A DNA stretch of 64,000 bases from the NCBI RefSeq assembly GCF_024763615.1, contig NC_077222.1:105123417-105187416 (forward strand), written 5' to 3'. Below the pieces are notes generated by a model. It was not told the DNA's origin, did no database searches, and saw only the letters and a list, made by a program, of their open reading frames with translations. This document shows, piece by piece, positions 35,590 to 47,659 of the stretch. The stretch is from Phlebotomus papatasi (Eukaryota; Arthropoda; Insecta; Diptera; Psychodidae). Each line of letters begins with the position of its first letter. The first letter of the stretch is position 1. A program made the position numbers and the translations under genes.

Positions 35590-36640
35590 GTCCCTGGTCA
35601 AAATCCTGAATGAACAAAAATCCCGAAACGCCAATATTCCGGAAGGCCGAAATTCCGAAAGCTAAAATCCCGAAAATACTAAATCCTGAGTACACAAAAT
35701 CCCGAAAGCCAAAATTCTGCGAAGCTTATTATTCCAGAAAGCCAAAATCATGAATAGGCATAAATCCCAAATCACCAAATTTCCGAAAATCCGAAATCCA
35801 GAAAGCCAAAATTCCGAAGCCAAAATCCCATATGGACTAAATTCCCGAATGGGTCAAGATCATAAATGGGCAGAAATCCCGAATCGCCAAAATTCCGAAA
35901 ACCCGAAATCCTAATGGTGTCTACACAGTAGAAGCGATTTTCGTCAAAAACTGCCTTTTTCAAAAAATTCTGACGTTTCTGTCTATAAGAATAGGAGAAA
36001 TTTTCTTTAAAAAGGCATTTTTTAAAGAAATTGCTCCTGGTGTGAAGATGCAATAAAAGATAAAATTCATAAAATCTGGAATCTCGAAAAGCCAAAATCC
36101 TGAGAAGTCAGTATCCCACGAAGCCAAAATCCTGAAGACCCAAAATTCCGAAAGCCAAAATCCTGAGAATCTAATATCCCGAAAATCCAAATTCCCGAAA
36201 AGCTAAAATTCCGAATGGGTCAAAATCATGAATGATCACTAATCTGGAATCGCCGAAAATTCCGAAGAAACCGAAATCTCGGAAAGCTAAAATACCGAAA
36301 AACCAAACTCCGATAGCCAAAATCCTGAGAAGCTAATATCTCGGAAAGCCATAGTCCTAAAAACTCAAAATTCCGAAAGGCCAAATCCTGAGAAGCTAAT
36401 ATCCCGGAAAGCCATAATCTCGAAAACCAAAAACCATCAGAAGCCTGTAACCCGAAAAGTCAAAATTCCGAAAAGCCAAAATCCCGAACTGATCAAAATA
36501 TCAAATGGGCACAAATCCCGAAACGCCAAAATTCTGTAAAACTGAAAGCCAAAAACCAGAAAATCCGAAATCACGAGAAGCCGAAATCCCGGAAAGCCAG
36601 AATCCTGAAAACCCAAAATCGTATGGACAACTCTAAGTTT
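35590..36640. repeat. minisatellite array of CCGAAAgCCAAAAT units with higher-order repeat
   Basis: Dozens of degenerate 12-16 bp units (AAATCCCGAAAGCCAAAATT-like) fill about 1 kb. A longer block (GGTCAAAATCATGAATGGGC then AAAAATCCCGAATCGCCAAA) recurs at 35594, 35848, 36213 and 36488. That implies a higher-order period near 250 bp once the MITE insertion is removed. Confidence 0.8.
35913..36052. mobile_element. GTGTCTACAC MITE, copy B
   Basis: The left end ATGGTGTCTACACAGTAG and the right end GCTCCTGGTGTGAAGATGCA, with inner AAAAAGGCA pairing, match copy A at 23013-23154. It is inserted in the minisatellite. Confidence 0.75.
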
Positions 36641-37551
36641 AGAGTACTTGGTAGTTTACCTCATTGTCGACAGCTGAGAAGCTGTCGAACCGATATGGAT
36701 TTTCCTAATCTGTTTGTCTCATTGGGATATTCTTACTTTTATGAACGTAAGCGATAGGTTAAGTTCGACGGTCAGACTTCCTCTTTTAAGACCCTTAATT
36801 GAGGTATCGGCCAAGGCTCAATTCTGGGACCTGTACGATTCTTAGCCTTTATTGAAACTTACTAAACGTTATTGTTTCTTATCATTACCACCTTTACGCG
36901 GATGACTTACAAATGTACGACTTTGGTAACTTTGGTAATCTTAGGCCATTGTTATCTCAAAGAAAATGTTTGGCATTCCTTTGTTGGTATTAACAATTGA
37001 AGGTACTTCCATTCCTTACTGCAGGTTCATTAAGAACCAGGGTGTGATCCTAAAATGGGGATCTCATTTAGTCGGATCATGTGTATTGCGCGTGTACTCG
37101 TCTGTTGCTTGTCAAGTTTCTCATTATACCGCATTTTACCTCTGGCTCTGAGTTATTCATCAGGATCGATCGATGCTGAGTCTAGTCACAGGCTGAGGGT
37201 CTCCTACAATACCTGTCCTTGAAAACTTGAAGCGGGGTGACCTTGTTTGCTTTGTATCTCAGTCAGTTGTGTGATATGTCCTGCCTCAATATCTTGAACC
37301 TTCTCTCTTGCTTCGACTCTGTCCTATCTCTTTCGTCTGTTAAATTGTGGAGCGTCTGTTAGGCATCGGTGATTCATGGTACCGGAATTGCAGTCTGAAC
37401 GTCGAACGTCTGATCTCTCTCTGTGGTCTCACTACTTGGGTCGGGACGTCTCATGACTTTCCTTTTTCCTTTTGTTTATTTAATTTTCTTTTGTTTTTTT
37501 TGTACTTGACGAACTTAGAAAGTCTATCGTGTATTTTTTTAATAAATATAA

Positions 37552-37782
37552 AAGCCTAATAAAAAGTGAAGCTATTTTTCACTTTTCCTTGTAAAAACTT
37601 TGCAGATATTGCACCGTGACTTAAACAAATTTTCTCGTAGTTCCTGTATTATATCGGCGAACATTATGAAATATGTATTTTTAGATAGCTTTTAATACAC
37701 AATTTCAAAATATATCAGACTGATAAGTCAATTATCTTTAGGAAAAAACTTGCCAATAATCTTCAGTGTATCTATACAAAAA
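37552..37782. repeat. dispersed repeat, copy 2
   Basis: Partner of 19009-19243, beginning AAAGTGAAGCTATTTTTCAC. It abuts the 3' end of the LINE remnant. Confidence 0.75.
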
Positions 37783-37799
37783 CATATGGGAAAATGAAA

Positions 37800-39130
37800 T
37801 GTTGAGAGGTCCCTGCTCCGATATTTTTAATCTTTGACAATTACAAAGTTCATTATTATCTTTTGATCTATGGTAGATGGCGCTTTTGACAGCTGTCAAT
37901 TTTCTAAAATTTCTAAATAAAAAATTTGTACTTTAAATATATTAAAATTCCGATTTTGACTCTCAGATTACCTTTTTGAGTTTAGAATTAGATGGAATTA
38001 GAATTTTTTTTTACTCGTATTACTGTTGTCACACATTTTGTGAGGTTATGTATTGACAACATGTTATAACTTACGCAAATATCGAATTTATCCTAAGTAT
38101 TTGTACAAATTCGCCATTACAGTCTCATTTACCAGTAAATCTGATATTTGAGAAGCATTTAATTTTAGTTTTAAAGAAAATGATTATATACATTTCATTT
38201 ATTTACCTATAACCCGGCTGACCAAACGTAGCATTCTGTCAAGTTCGTTTTTATTTTCAAAATCCTGCTCTAAATTTCTTAGCTATTTTATCTCTCAAAT
38301 GTATCGAATTGTCCTTGTTTATTTTTTTTGTAATTCTCTGCCATCAGTTTATTTTAATTTACATTCTGCTTAAGCTTTTTCCATTTCCCTTCTTTCGCTT
38401 TTTGCACCAAAAGCTGTTTTCTGGCATGACTTTTTGCAGGGGGAAAAGCGTCTTTTGATTGAACTTAAATGATAATACTTATTAATTTTCGAGGAGCTTT
38501 TTCCACCGCTTCTCTACCACATCATCCACCCAAATTTTCAGTGGATCCATGAATTGGTAGGGAATGGAACATGGGTTTATCTCTTACGTATTTTATGCTA
38601 CTGTTTTTTTTTGTTGATGGGGAAAAAATAAAAATCAAAGTGGATCTGAAGAAGATGTGACGTGGAGGGTATTTTCTATTTTCCAGCAATTTCCTCCTAT
38701 CAAGAAAATTATGCTTATTACAATAAGAAAAAAAATTGGTGGGGTATAGGAAAGATGATGGAGAGTATCAGTAGACACTGCTCCAATTTGAATTATTTTT
38801 CTTTGGCTTTTGGGTGAACGTCAGCAAATTCTGGTGGCGAATTTTTTTTTTTAGGAAATTCTCATTATATTTCCTTTTGGAAAAAAATGACATTGATATT
38901 ATCATAGAAAGTGGCAGTGAGGTGATGCTCTGGCGGAGAAATAATTGGAATGATATAAAAATATCCATCTACGTGGGTGCTTTTTGCCTATCTCTATTTT
39001 TTCAATTTAAATTAAATATTCCACGTGGGTGGCTTTTTGCAGAATAGATTGTTAAAGGCAATAAAGCAAAAGAGCAGTGAAAAATTAATACTTTGTCGTT
39101 ATATTTTCTCAGTTTTGGTCAATAAAAATC
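37800..39130. other. no gene seen; unique sequence
   Basis: No recognisable exon, RNA or repeat. The opposing ORFs at 38768-39047 are mirror translations of AT-rich DNA. Confidence 0.45.
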
Positions 39131-39144
39131 AAATTCTTTAGAAA

Positions 39145-39235
39145 AATGGGGTCACTGTACTAAATTTCGGACAGATTGCAATTCCGACCACCTCTTTTGC
39201 TTCTCAAATTTTCATTATTTTATAGTTTTTCCATC
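39145..39235. repeat. fragment of the TAGGGTAAGTGTG MITE family
   Basis: GTACTAAATTTCGGACAGAT through ATTTTATAGTTTTT is the reverse complement of that family's right end (compare 55040-55136). Confidence 0.55.
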
Positions 39236-39354
39236 AAGAGCACAGGTGAGCAAGAACAATTTTAAACCGAACAAACGTCGTATGAAAATCGTACTTCAAT
39301 GGCAAAACGCTACCTGGACAATCTGTAAACCATTACGTCAAGATTTAGTAAATT

Positions 39355-40580
39355 TTCATTACGGGGACTAGATTTTGCTACTTGGGCAGTTTTTTAAAAT
39401 TTTAACGGTCATTGCTTATATTATTCCCAAGTTATTACTAGATCGTTTTTGTTAAATCAGTGGCAAATTAATACGTGAGACTAACCATATATATCGTGTG
39501 GTCTAGGTTATACTTAATCCTCTGTCAAGATTGACAGTTTAGCTCGCCAAGTACAAGGTTTCCAGTATCACCAATGTTCTACTTAGAAATGTTAGTCATC
39601 GGAGAGTCGTACTTGATCATAGAGTCTAAGATAGTATTGCTTCTTGACGATTCTTCGTTTCCTGTCATGTGACTTTAAGTGTCACCGTCCAATATGTCCC
39701 AATTACCAAACAAAAAAACGTCCACAGGGCTAATTTTTGCTACTTGGGAAGTTTTCAAAATTTAAACGGTCATTGTTTATATTATTCCTTAATGTTTACT
39801 GATTCATTCTTACTAAATCAGTAGGTCAGTATTACTACAAATCACGTTATGAGGTTTAGATTGGACATAATCGTTCGTCGAGATTGACAGTTTGACTCCC
39901 CAAATACAAGGTGGTCAATATTACCAACATTCTGCTTAAAAACATTAGTCATCTGAGGGGTCCTTACTTATAGAGTTTGAGATAGTGTTTCTTCTTGACA
40001 AATCTTCATCTTGTGTCTTACAACTTCAAGTGTCACCGCTATGTACCAAAAAATACGTCTTTAGGACCAGTTTTTGCTACTTGGGAAGTTATTCAAATTT
40101 AAACGGTCATTCCTTTTATTCTCAATTTTTGCTTCTATGTGCTTACTAAATCCTACAAATTCCTACAAATTACATCGTAAGGTTTAGTTTATAAGTACTC
40201 TTCTGGCGAAAGTCTGACAATTAACCTTTCCAAGCATGAGGTCGTCAATATTTCCAGCATTCTTTTTAAATTCGGTAATCCTCAGAGATGCCTTTTGTTT
40301 GAAAGTGTTGCATAGTATTTCTTCTTGAAAATTCCCAACTTTTCAGACATATAACTCGCAAAAGAATAAAGTATGAGTAAGTCAAACGTCAGATTAACTA
40401 AAATTTATGTCGTCATGACCACTAGTTTTTGCTACTTGGGAAGGTCTTTAGGATTTAATCAGTTATTTACTAATTTTTATTCTCTAGTTTTTTTTAAAGT
40501 AAGATTTACTGCAAATTTACGTCATGAGGTCTAGTTTATGCTACTTGGGGATTTTAAACACTATGCGAATAATGTGACAT
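39355..40580. repeat. left arm: satellite-like direct repeats, period about 335-360 bp
   Basis: The anchor TTTTTGCTACTTGGGAAGTT recurs near 39373, 39735, 40071 and 40425, and partially at 40535. Each is followed by TTTAAACGGTCATTG, a GAGGTCTAG/TTTA block, AGATTGACAGTTT and TATTGCTTCTTGACGATTCT. Related units lie inverted at 42095-44540. Confidence 0.8.
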
Positions 40581-40679
40581 ATTTTTTTCTGGAAATATGT
40601 GACTTAAGATTGAATATTAAAACATATTACTAGAAAGTCAGAATCATTATTGAAATATGGGAAAAATATAAACTGTTCG

Positions 40680-42090
40680 AAGCCAGAGTGTATGCGATGC
40701 CTGAAAGCCTTCAACTTACTTAAGATTCCCTTCACTGAGAAATCAATCCGATAACTATTTTTCATTCTTACAATCTCTTTGCAAAGTCACTTTGCCTTTG
40801 CACTCAAACTTTTTCTCCTCAATCCTCTCTCACGAAAATGAAAGATCATAAAAATGAGAGAAAAATTTCACAAGCAAAGCACTAAAATTTCTGATTTAAT
40901 TTTTTTGCTCCCACCTTCGTCATTCTTATCATTTTGGTTATCCTTGGCAGTGGAAAAGCGAGAACAAGAAGTATATATCAGTTTGGGAAAGAGGGTGGAT
41001 AAAAGTACAAGACATACAACAAGAAAAAAAGTTGTATTCTCTCGAAGAAAAGAAAACACAACCCAAACCCCAGAAAAAAAATTCACCACCTTAGCCTCTT
41101 CTCTCGCGTTAATATCATTCTTTTCCCATACCATCCTTCAGTTCGGGATATTTTTCCTCCCACCTGGACGTAGATGGTACCAGGAGAGAGAAAAAAAAAG
41201 ATTTTTCATTAAAGGAAAATGCAATCAGAAACTCACCGCATGACAACACGGAGATATATCTTTGGTATTTGTTTTATTTTTCATCCCTCTCTCCCTTCAA
41301 ACATCTCCTAAGACTTGTTCCGCCTTGTGGTATGTCTCTTCAGCCTCCACCCACCAAAAACCACCCACTTCGCCACCAGACACTCTTCTATCGTGTACTT
41401 TTTTTATTATACGATTTTTATAATACATTTATATATGTACATTTTTTTTTCTTCTTGGCTCCAGCGCTAATATTTGCTTTTATTATAAAACCACGCGATT
41501 TTTCTTTATTATGTTTTCTTATCATTACAATCGCAAATAATGAAACGGAAAGGAAATTTTCCCATCCTCGATGGAGATGCGCTACAAAAACACCATGAAA
41601 ATACCTATTAACCTGAAATTAAACGTCTGTTTTCATCGCCTTGAGCCACAAACACGCATATCATTCATTTTGTAGTGTCTTCCTGGATCATCTTTCTCTT
41701 GTACCCTCCTCCGACAAACCACCTTTTCTTCTCCACAATCTTCAGCTATCTTTCGCGATTTTTGTCAGAATTTTTACATCCCTCCCACAAACCTTTGCAT
41801 CCTCTTGAGAACACAAAAAAATTGATATGACTGAATCTGTATACTTAAAATTAAATTGAATCATAAGACAATATCTTGTTCTTTCATCATTTCATTCTTC
41901 TGCATCGTACAAAAATGATAAGAAATATCCCAGAAAAATATATAAAGTTTGTTAGTTTGCAAAAAATCTCCTCAATACTGCTAAACCGATTTAGAAGATT
42001 CAAAAGAGTAAAAATATTTCGTAAATTTGCATTAAATCATCGATATTTAAGGTTATTTAACAAAAAGATCCAAAATAATTCGCTTAGTAG
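40680..42090. other. core between inverted satellite arms; no gene recognised
   Basis: Mostly unique sequence with ORFs at 40854-41243 and 41269-41598 that show no known domain. They overlap open frames on the other strand. Confidence 0.4.
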
Positions 42091-42324
42091 TTAAAATACC
42101 CAAGTAGCAAAAACTGGCATACAGAAAGAAAAGTTTTGTAAGTCTCACGTATAATGATTTAGTAAGACAGTACTAGTAAAAAAAAAACGTGAATAATAAA
42201 ATAAGTAAATCAATGACCCTTTTAACTTTGAACAACTTCTGAAGAAGGAAAATGTAGTCATCATGACCTAAACTGTAGTCAATCTGACATTAAACTTAGT
42301 CATATATGAGACCTTGAAATCATA

Positions 42325-42578
42325 CACTGAGAAAAAAAGGCGGTGCGATTAACTTTTTTCTTCGTATCTTTAACACTTTTTAGGTGTAAAAATATATCAA
42401 CATTTTTTAATGTTAATTTTACACCTTTTTAAATGTAAAATTATCATGAAAAGGGTAACTTTAACCCGTAATATACCCAAAAAGCATCATATTTACACCG
42501 ACTTCGGATCAATAATGCAGTAATCAATTATCAATATCAATTAACATTTCCGTAATGTTATTTTAACTTTTTCAGATG
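42325..42578. mobile_element. CACTGAG-ended MITE, copy 2
   Basis: Starts CACTGAGAAAAAAAGGCGGT and ends ATTTTAACTTTTTCAGAT. It is the reverse-oriented homologue of 10909-11161. A short duplication (ATCAATTATCAATATCAATT) near 42521 disrupts the conserved GCAGGGTAAAAT block. Confidence 0.8.
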
Positions 42579-42969
42579 TAGGACTGAAAGCCAGGAACTG
42601 ACAACCTTGTACTTAGTAAACTTAATAAATCTTTCCAAATTACTGCACTAAAAAAAACCTAAAAATTATTAAATACCTAATTATTATTCTTTTTCTATGT
42701 AAAATTTCATCTCGACTGAAGTATATGCATAAGTGTTTTCGTTTTAAGAATATATTTCAGTCAAGATGATTTTCGTGTGACAAAGGTCATAGGGAACATG
42801 AACTAGAAATATGCCTAACAATGTTTCATGAAGACATGTGCGAGCATCATACGTGATAGTTCGCTCTAAGGTTCGCTCGGAACATAGGGAACGTGATTTC
42901 AAGACAATATTAACAAAGAAAATGATAAAATTAAAAAAAAAAAACATAAAATTGCAAAATCCTATTCAT

Positions 42970-43250
42970 TTAGGGTTTTGAAAGAGTTATTTTAACTCTA
43001 AAATTTTTTTTTTAACTCTTGAAACGAGTTACTTTAACTCTTAAAACGAGTTATTTTCAGTGTTATAAAGAGTTATTTACACTATTTTGTCGTGAATTTT
43101 AGGAAAAAAAGTTAAAATAACTTCCGAATATTACACCTAAATACAAGTAAAATCAACTGTAAAATACAGTTAAATAGAAAATCACAACGAAAAAAGTTAA
43201 TTTAACATCGATTCGAGTAAGTTTTACTCGATTATTTTTCTGAGTGTAAT
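42970..43250. mobile_element. MITE-like element rich in GAGTTATTTTAACTC
   Basis: Contains tandem palindromic GAGTTATTTTAACTCTTAAA words at its left. It ends with TTTTTCTGAGTGTAA, similar to the termini of the CACTGAG family. Boundaries are approximate. Confidence 0.5.
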
Positions 43251-45131
43251 TATAAACCAGACCTTAGGATGCAATTTTTAGTAAGACTAACGTAATAATT
43301 TAATAAAAACAAAATAAAGAACAAGAATTTATAATAATAAAAGAAATGATTTTTAAATTTTGAAAAAAAAATCCCAAGTAGCAAAATCTAATTTTAATAA
43401 CACACATTTTAGTATGAGTGACTTATTGGCTTAGTCACAAATATGATTGTTGAAATCATGACTATCAAAGAGAAACCCTCAAGAAGAAATACTATGAATA
43501 CAGATTGTAATCAGAATGTTGCCAATGATCTTTTTTTGTCAATCCAAACTGTCAATCTTGTTAAAAGTTTATGTGACTCGGGCAATGTTGTTATTATCTC
43601 GAATGTATTTATTTTGAACTTCAGTGTTGCATTACAAAGTCGTCATGCTTCTCTTCAACACAGAGCCCTATATTGCGTAAAGAATCAGTTGTCTTTCAAT
43701 TTTCTCTTCAGCACTTCTTTCTTATTGCTTTTTTGATCAGCAAGTTAGAAAATGTGGAAACCTAAGGAATAGAGATAATTGAAGAAGAAATATTCAACTC
43801 TTTGAGCTGGTATTCATCATCAATGGTCAATTTGTAGTCTGGTGTTCGCTTGATTTGATGGACTTATGCCCTTGACAGACTTACACAATAATTTTTATGA
43901 CTTCTTAGAGCAAAACACATCTTCAGATGTCTTTCATATCTTCCTGAGTTCGTCAGAAACATTTTTTTTTGTTTTTTTTTAAATTGAAAAACAAAAGGTT
44001 TTGATGCTTAATAAGGATATTACTTATTGGGTGCATATTTGAAAGATTCTAATGGTTCACTGAGAGACCCATTTTAGGTGGTTTGATATCTCTGGAGAAA
44101 GCCAGAGTTCGTTTAATTTGAGAGGAAAGAAACTATCTCTGACAAACATGGAAGTTCGCAGAAACAAAGAGAATCCGTCAGATAATTAACCTGAAGGTTA
44201 TAATTAAGTCAGCAAGAGGTCACCAAACTTACGTCAATTATAATGGCTGTCAAACTGGTAAAATTTTAGTCATATTGCTGACATAGTGTTAAAAACGTAC
44301 AAATGATGTCGTCATGACCTTTTGTCATCGCTCTATTCATCTGATACCTCTTGAGTTGTCTAAAAAATTGAAAGAAGTAACTTCCTAACTTCCTTAAAGT
44401 TCTTAAATTCCTTATAATCCATATTGACATTGTTGATTTCAATTGACTTTTCAATAATCTTAACTTCAATTGATTCCTTTTCTGTGTTTAAAGTGTCAAA
44501 ATCTATAATGACTTCTTAGTGTGTTCGCTACCCATGTAGCATTTTCTAGTACACAAACCCATACAACATAAATTACATTGTTCTTGCGTGATTTTTAGAA
44601 ATAGAAAAACATTGCTCCTGTCACTTCTAGGTAGTTATTTACATAATAGGAATTGATGAATCAACCACAAGATTTAAATAAATGCCATTTTCTAGGCAGA
44701 TCAGGTAACTTCTAGCGAGGCAAAGACAAGAAAAAAATAAAGAAAGCTAGCTCCAAGAATGGAAAATATGAACGTGACACGTTGACATAACAGGAAAAAA
44801 TTGATAACATTTGTCCTGGTGTTGTAGATTGTGTGGAAAATTGCGCACGAAGGAGTCACATTGGGGATGTCTCCTCTTGGTGGGCCCAATGGAGAAAATT
44901 CCCATTGAGAGTGGGGAAAGGGAAAAAAAGGGGTTTGTGTTGGCAATTTTTCTCGCACCTCCAAGTTTTCCCAATGTGTCCCACTAAATTCATTTTTCTC
45001 CATTTCCCACGCTTTTTAGCTCCCATAGTGCTGTATATAGAAAATTTGTGATTTGATTTTTCACTCAGCATTTTTCCTCCATTTTCCCTATTTGAATTTT
45101 ATATTTTTTTTTGTGTGCTTGCCATTTGCAG

Positions 45132-45304
45132 ACATTGATTCCATCAGCAACTTTGCCATTTACTGTGGACAGAATTGCACCTTCGGTGGATGGAAATTTT
45201 GTGGCAGTGAGTGGAAATCGTGGAGTTTCCTTGGTTGAATTACCAAGGAGATGGGGCACAAATGGACTATACCGTGGCGATGGAAAGGAAAATATTATAT
45301 GCAG
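45132..45304 (+). CDS. single internal exon of nucleoporin Nup88 (mbo-like)
   Basis: Open exon flanked by a polypyrimidine tract and acceptor TTTGCAG (ending 45131) and donor GTATGT (from 45305). Length is 173 nt, phase 0 in and phase 2 out, 57 full codons. The peptide runs TLIPSATLPFTVDRIAPSV, then GNFVAVSGNRGVSLVELPRRWG, then TNGLYRGDGKENIICR. The sequence hydrophobic-x-ELP(K/R)RWG, preceded by a 'VALSG..G' strand and followed by 'GK..I.CR', is characteristic of the N-terminal beta-propeller of Nup88, which is a cytoplasmic-face nuclear pore subunit working with Nup214; Drosophila calls it members only. No stop interrupts the frame and both splice sites are strong. I could not find the exon before it or after it, so flanking introns are long or lie beyond the window. 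A processed or fragmentary copy is possible but the intact splice sites argue against it. Confidence 0.7.
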
Positions 45305-46230
45305 GTATGTAGTAGGGAAAAGTTGAAAGCAAAAGAGTTGACTATAATACAAAATTATGTGCTGGGGGTGGATATAGATGTGGGGGTAGAGGGGGAAAGG
45401 GGAGGAGCATTTATAAGTACAGAGGAAAATGCAAAGGAGTAACTTTTGTAATTTATAGAATTATTTCTCTATTGTCCCCGCATTCTCTTTACTCAAAATT
45501 GCAATATATAGGTAGTAACACTCGTTGGAGATGAATTTTACACCCTCAAACCTCCCCATAAACCCCCACTTTTCTCCATTTTAACCCTTTTTTCACATCT
45601 TTTGCAAAAAGTCAAGTGCATTTTTTTCCCTGCAGTTGCGAGTCAAAAATGAATTTGCTCACTATTGTTGTTTAACATAATTTAGTTTTCTCTTTCTTCT
45701 TTTCCAAAAAAACAGTAAGAGGGAAATATTTAAAAAGTGGCAAAATGTGGAAATAAGTGAGCAGAAAGCTCCCAAAAATACACCCTGGACTTTCCACAAA
45801 AACTATGAGGTACTTTTACTATTATTAATGCCTCAAGAGTAGTTTTTTGGCGGGAAGGTTGGAATTGGGAATGGGAAAATTGCCCATACAACTGTATGTA
45901 GAGAGAGAGTAAGATCCTTGTAGATTAACAATTCTTTTAATGGCTCTTAATGTGCTTGTCGCACATTAAAACACAATATTATAATCCAGCATTACAATTG
46001 TCCAGCAAAAGTTGAAAGTTGTGTGGATAGCATAGATATTCTCACCCACTGTGTCATCATTGGGTGGTATTTTCTCCCTTTTGTCTCTAGTGCTTCTTTG
46101 AATTTATGCAACCAAGGAAGATTTTCGTGAAATCAAGTCATTTATGATAGAAGAATTGGAGTGGGAAGAATTGAAAGATTTCTTTGAGATTAGGCTTTTA
46201 CATGTAATCCCTTTTCAGTTAGTTTATTTT
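45305..46230. other. downstream of the Nup88-like exon; no further exon seen
   Basis: Unique sequence beginning with the exon's donor. No segment with an acceptor and a frame matching the next part of Nup88 could be recognised. Confidence 0.4.
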
Positions 46231-46446
46231 AGAAAATAGTTGTTGTGACCAAAATGACTAAAATATGACCAAAATTTCCATTAGGGTTTTATGAAGATGC
46301 AAAAAATGAAAATTTCACTATAGAAATCTAAAGTAGAAACCAAATTCTGAGAAAAAAATGTTTAAAGTTGACGATCTTACTTGAACATGGCCAAAATATG
46401 ACTAAAATTTATAAAACAGGAGATAAAAATGAAAAGCCGATGCTGT

Positions 46447-46680
46447 TCGTAAGCTTTTCTTATACGAGTTTCAGACTTAAGCCTTAGCCAAATGGATTAA
46501 CTGCTCTAATTTCTTATCGATTACGATTTTTTTCAAAAAAAATAACTTAAGTTTGGATTATTAAAGATGAATGAGCTACTAGGCTTTCAAAATGCAATGA
46601 AATTGCTCGTTATTTAGAATTTTGAGAGCTTCGGGAACTGGACTAAACCTCTAGTTTGAAGGCCGCTTTATATTATAGCA
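46447..46680. mobile_element. MITE with TTTAG(C/T)C-type arms, copy 1
   Basis: GTTTCAGACTTAAGCCTTAG at the left pairs with GACTAAACCTCTAGTTTGAA at the right. It matches 50775-50942 through the CTCTAATTTCTTATCGATTA and AACTTAAGTTTGGATTATTA blocks. Confidence 0.65.
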
Positions 46681-47146
46681 CTTAAGAAGGGCCCTTAACG
46701 ATGGTACATGCTAAATCGGGGCGGTGCAGACTATCTATAAATGTCAGAATTAAAGAACAGCTTTAAAAAGCAGAGGAGAATCCCTGCAGCCCAAAGCCAC
46801 CTGTATCTGTGGTATACATAAACCATACAAAATAAGACACTTCCTCTTGTTCATATACTAGCTATCAAGTTTTCCTAAAAATACACTATTTTAAAGTAAG
46901 ATCATAGCATGACCAAGATATGACTATAGTTATATCGCTTTAGATATTGCAGAGATGGAACAGATTATTAGAACACTATTGTTCGTTTTAGCCCATAGAA
47001 AGCTTTACAATCCGGCTATTGATCTCGAATAGCAAAATTTTTGTAAAATGGGACATTTAAAGTAATATTTATGAAATAACCAAAATATAACTAAAATTTA
47101 TCAAAGAACATAGTGAGGTTAATATTCTAACCAACGCCTATATATT

Positions 47147-47283
47147 GTCGGTTGGATCAGCAACTGTGCAAACTGCATTTGTTTCGCTCTGCATTCATTG
47201 TTAACGTCATGCACCTATGCGTCATTTACAACGAATACAGGCACAATGCAAATGCATTTATCACACTTGCTGAAACAACCGAC
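47147..47283. mobile_element. short foldback element
   Basis: The left arm GTCGGTTGGATCAGCAACTG, TGCAAACTGCATTTG pairs with the reverse complement of the right arm GTCGGTTGTTTCAGCAAGTG, TGATAAATGCATTTG. 137 bp; the ORF across it is a by-product. Confidence 0.7.
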
Positions 47284-47659
47284 GATGTAACGAAAAGTTA
47301 TACAAAAGTAGTTGATATAAAGTTAAAGAGATCCCTCTGTGGATCTATCACTTTGTCGCGAAAATGAAAAATTGAAGGAAGATCAGGATATGACCAAAAT
47401 ATGACTAGGTTTTATCCAGCAATTGCTATTGTAAAGGTTTAGTAATATAAGCAAAATATCGTTAAATATCGTTAGTGAAAATGACGAAAGTCGTACTTTT
47501 AAAACCTAAACTGCAAACAAAATTTGGAGAAAAAAAAGAAAATTAAGTTCAGTGTTCACCAGAATATGACCAAGATTATAAGATTTGGCTTCTAAAAGTC
47601 ATTGAAAAAAACTGCTCGATTTTTGAGATCGAAATGATGGGTTTACAACTTATTTCTAA

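Larger units (their letters stand above)
35350..37545 (+). pseudogene. decayed Jockey/CR1-like LINE reverse transcriptase, split by a minisatellite
   Basis: Near 35420 the frame reads SDYRLLS*LPVFSKDLES, matching the RT motif 'DYRPISLLP..SK..E'. After the inserted array (35590-36640) the order continues with MDFPNLFVSLGYSYFYERKR ('S.L..R'), then GIGQGSILGPVRFLAF ('GVPQGSILGP.LF') near 36810. Next come HYHLYADDLQMYD (the catalytic YADD, 36885-36925) and IPYCRFIKNQGVILKWG ('I......KNLGV..D') near 37010-37060. A T-rich 3' tail with AATAAATATAAAAG closes it near 37545. Stops and frameshifts show that it is inactive. Confidence 0.8.
42095..44540. repeat. right arm: inverted satellite-like units
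   Basis: CCCAAGTAGCAAAAACTGG (42100), CCCAAGTAGCAAAATCTAA (43374) and CCCATGTAGCATTTTCTAG (44530) are inverted forms of the left-arm anchor. GTCATGACCTAAACTGTAGT and GACTGTCAATCTTG-type blocks lie between. Two MITEs are inserted within. Confidence 0.7.
46235..47600. repeat. dispersed (ATG)ACCAAAATATGACTAAAAT motif
   Basis: The motif occurs near 46250, 46386, 46912, 47079, 47390 and 47568 with about 140-520 bp spacing, interrupted by two MITEs. It looks like the remains of a tandem array. Confidence 0.55.

Noticed and set aside
40854..41598. Two ORFs of 129 and 109 codons in the core between inverted arms
   Set aside because: Low-complexity Lys/Phe-rich translations with an opposing ORF; no family resemblance.
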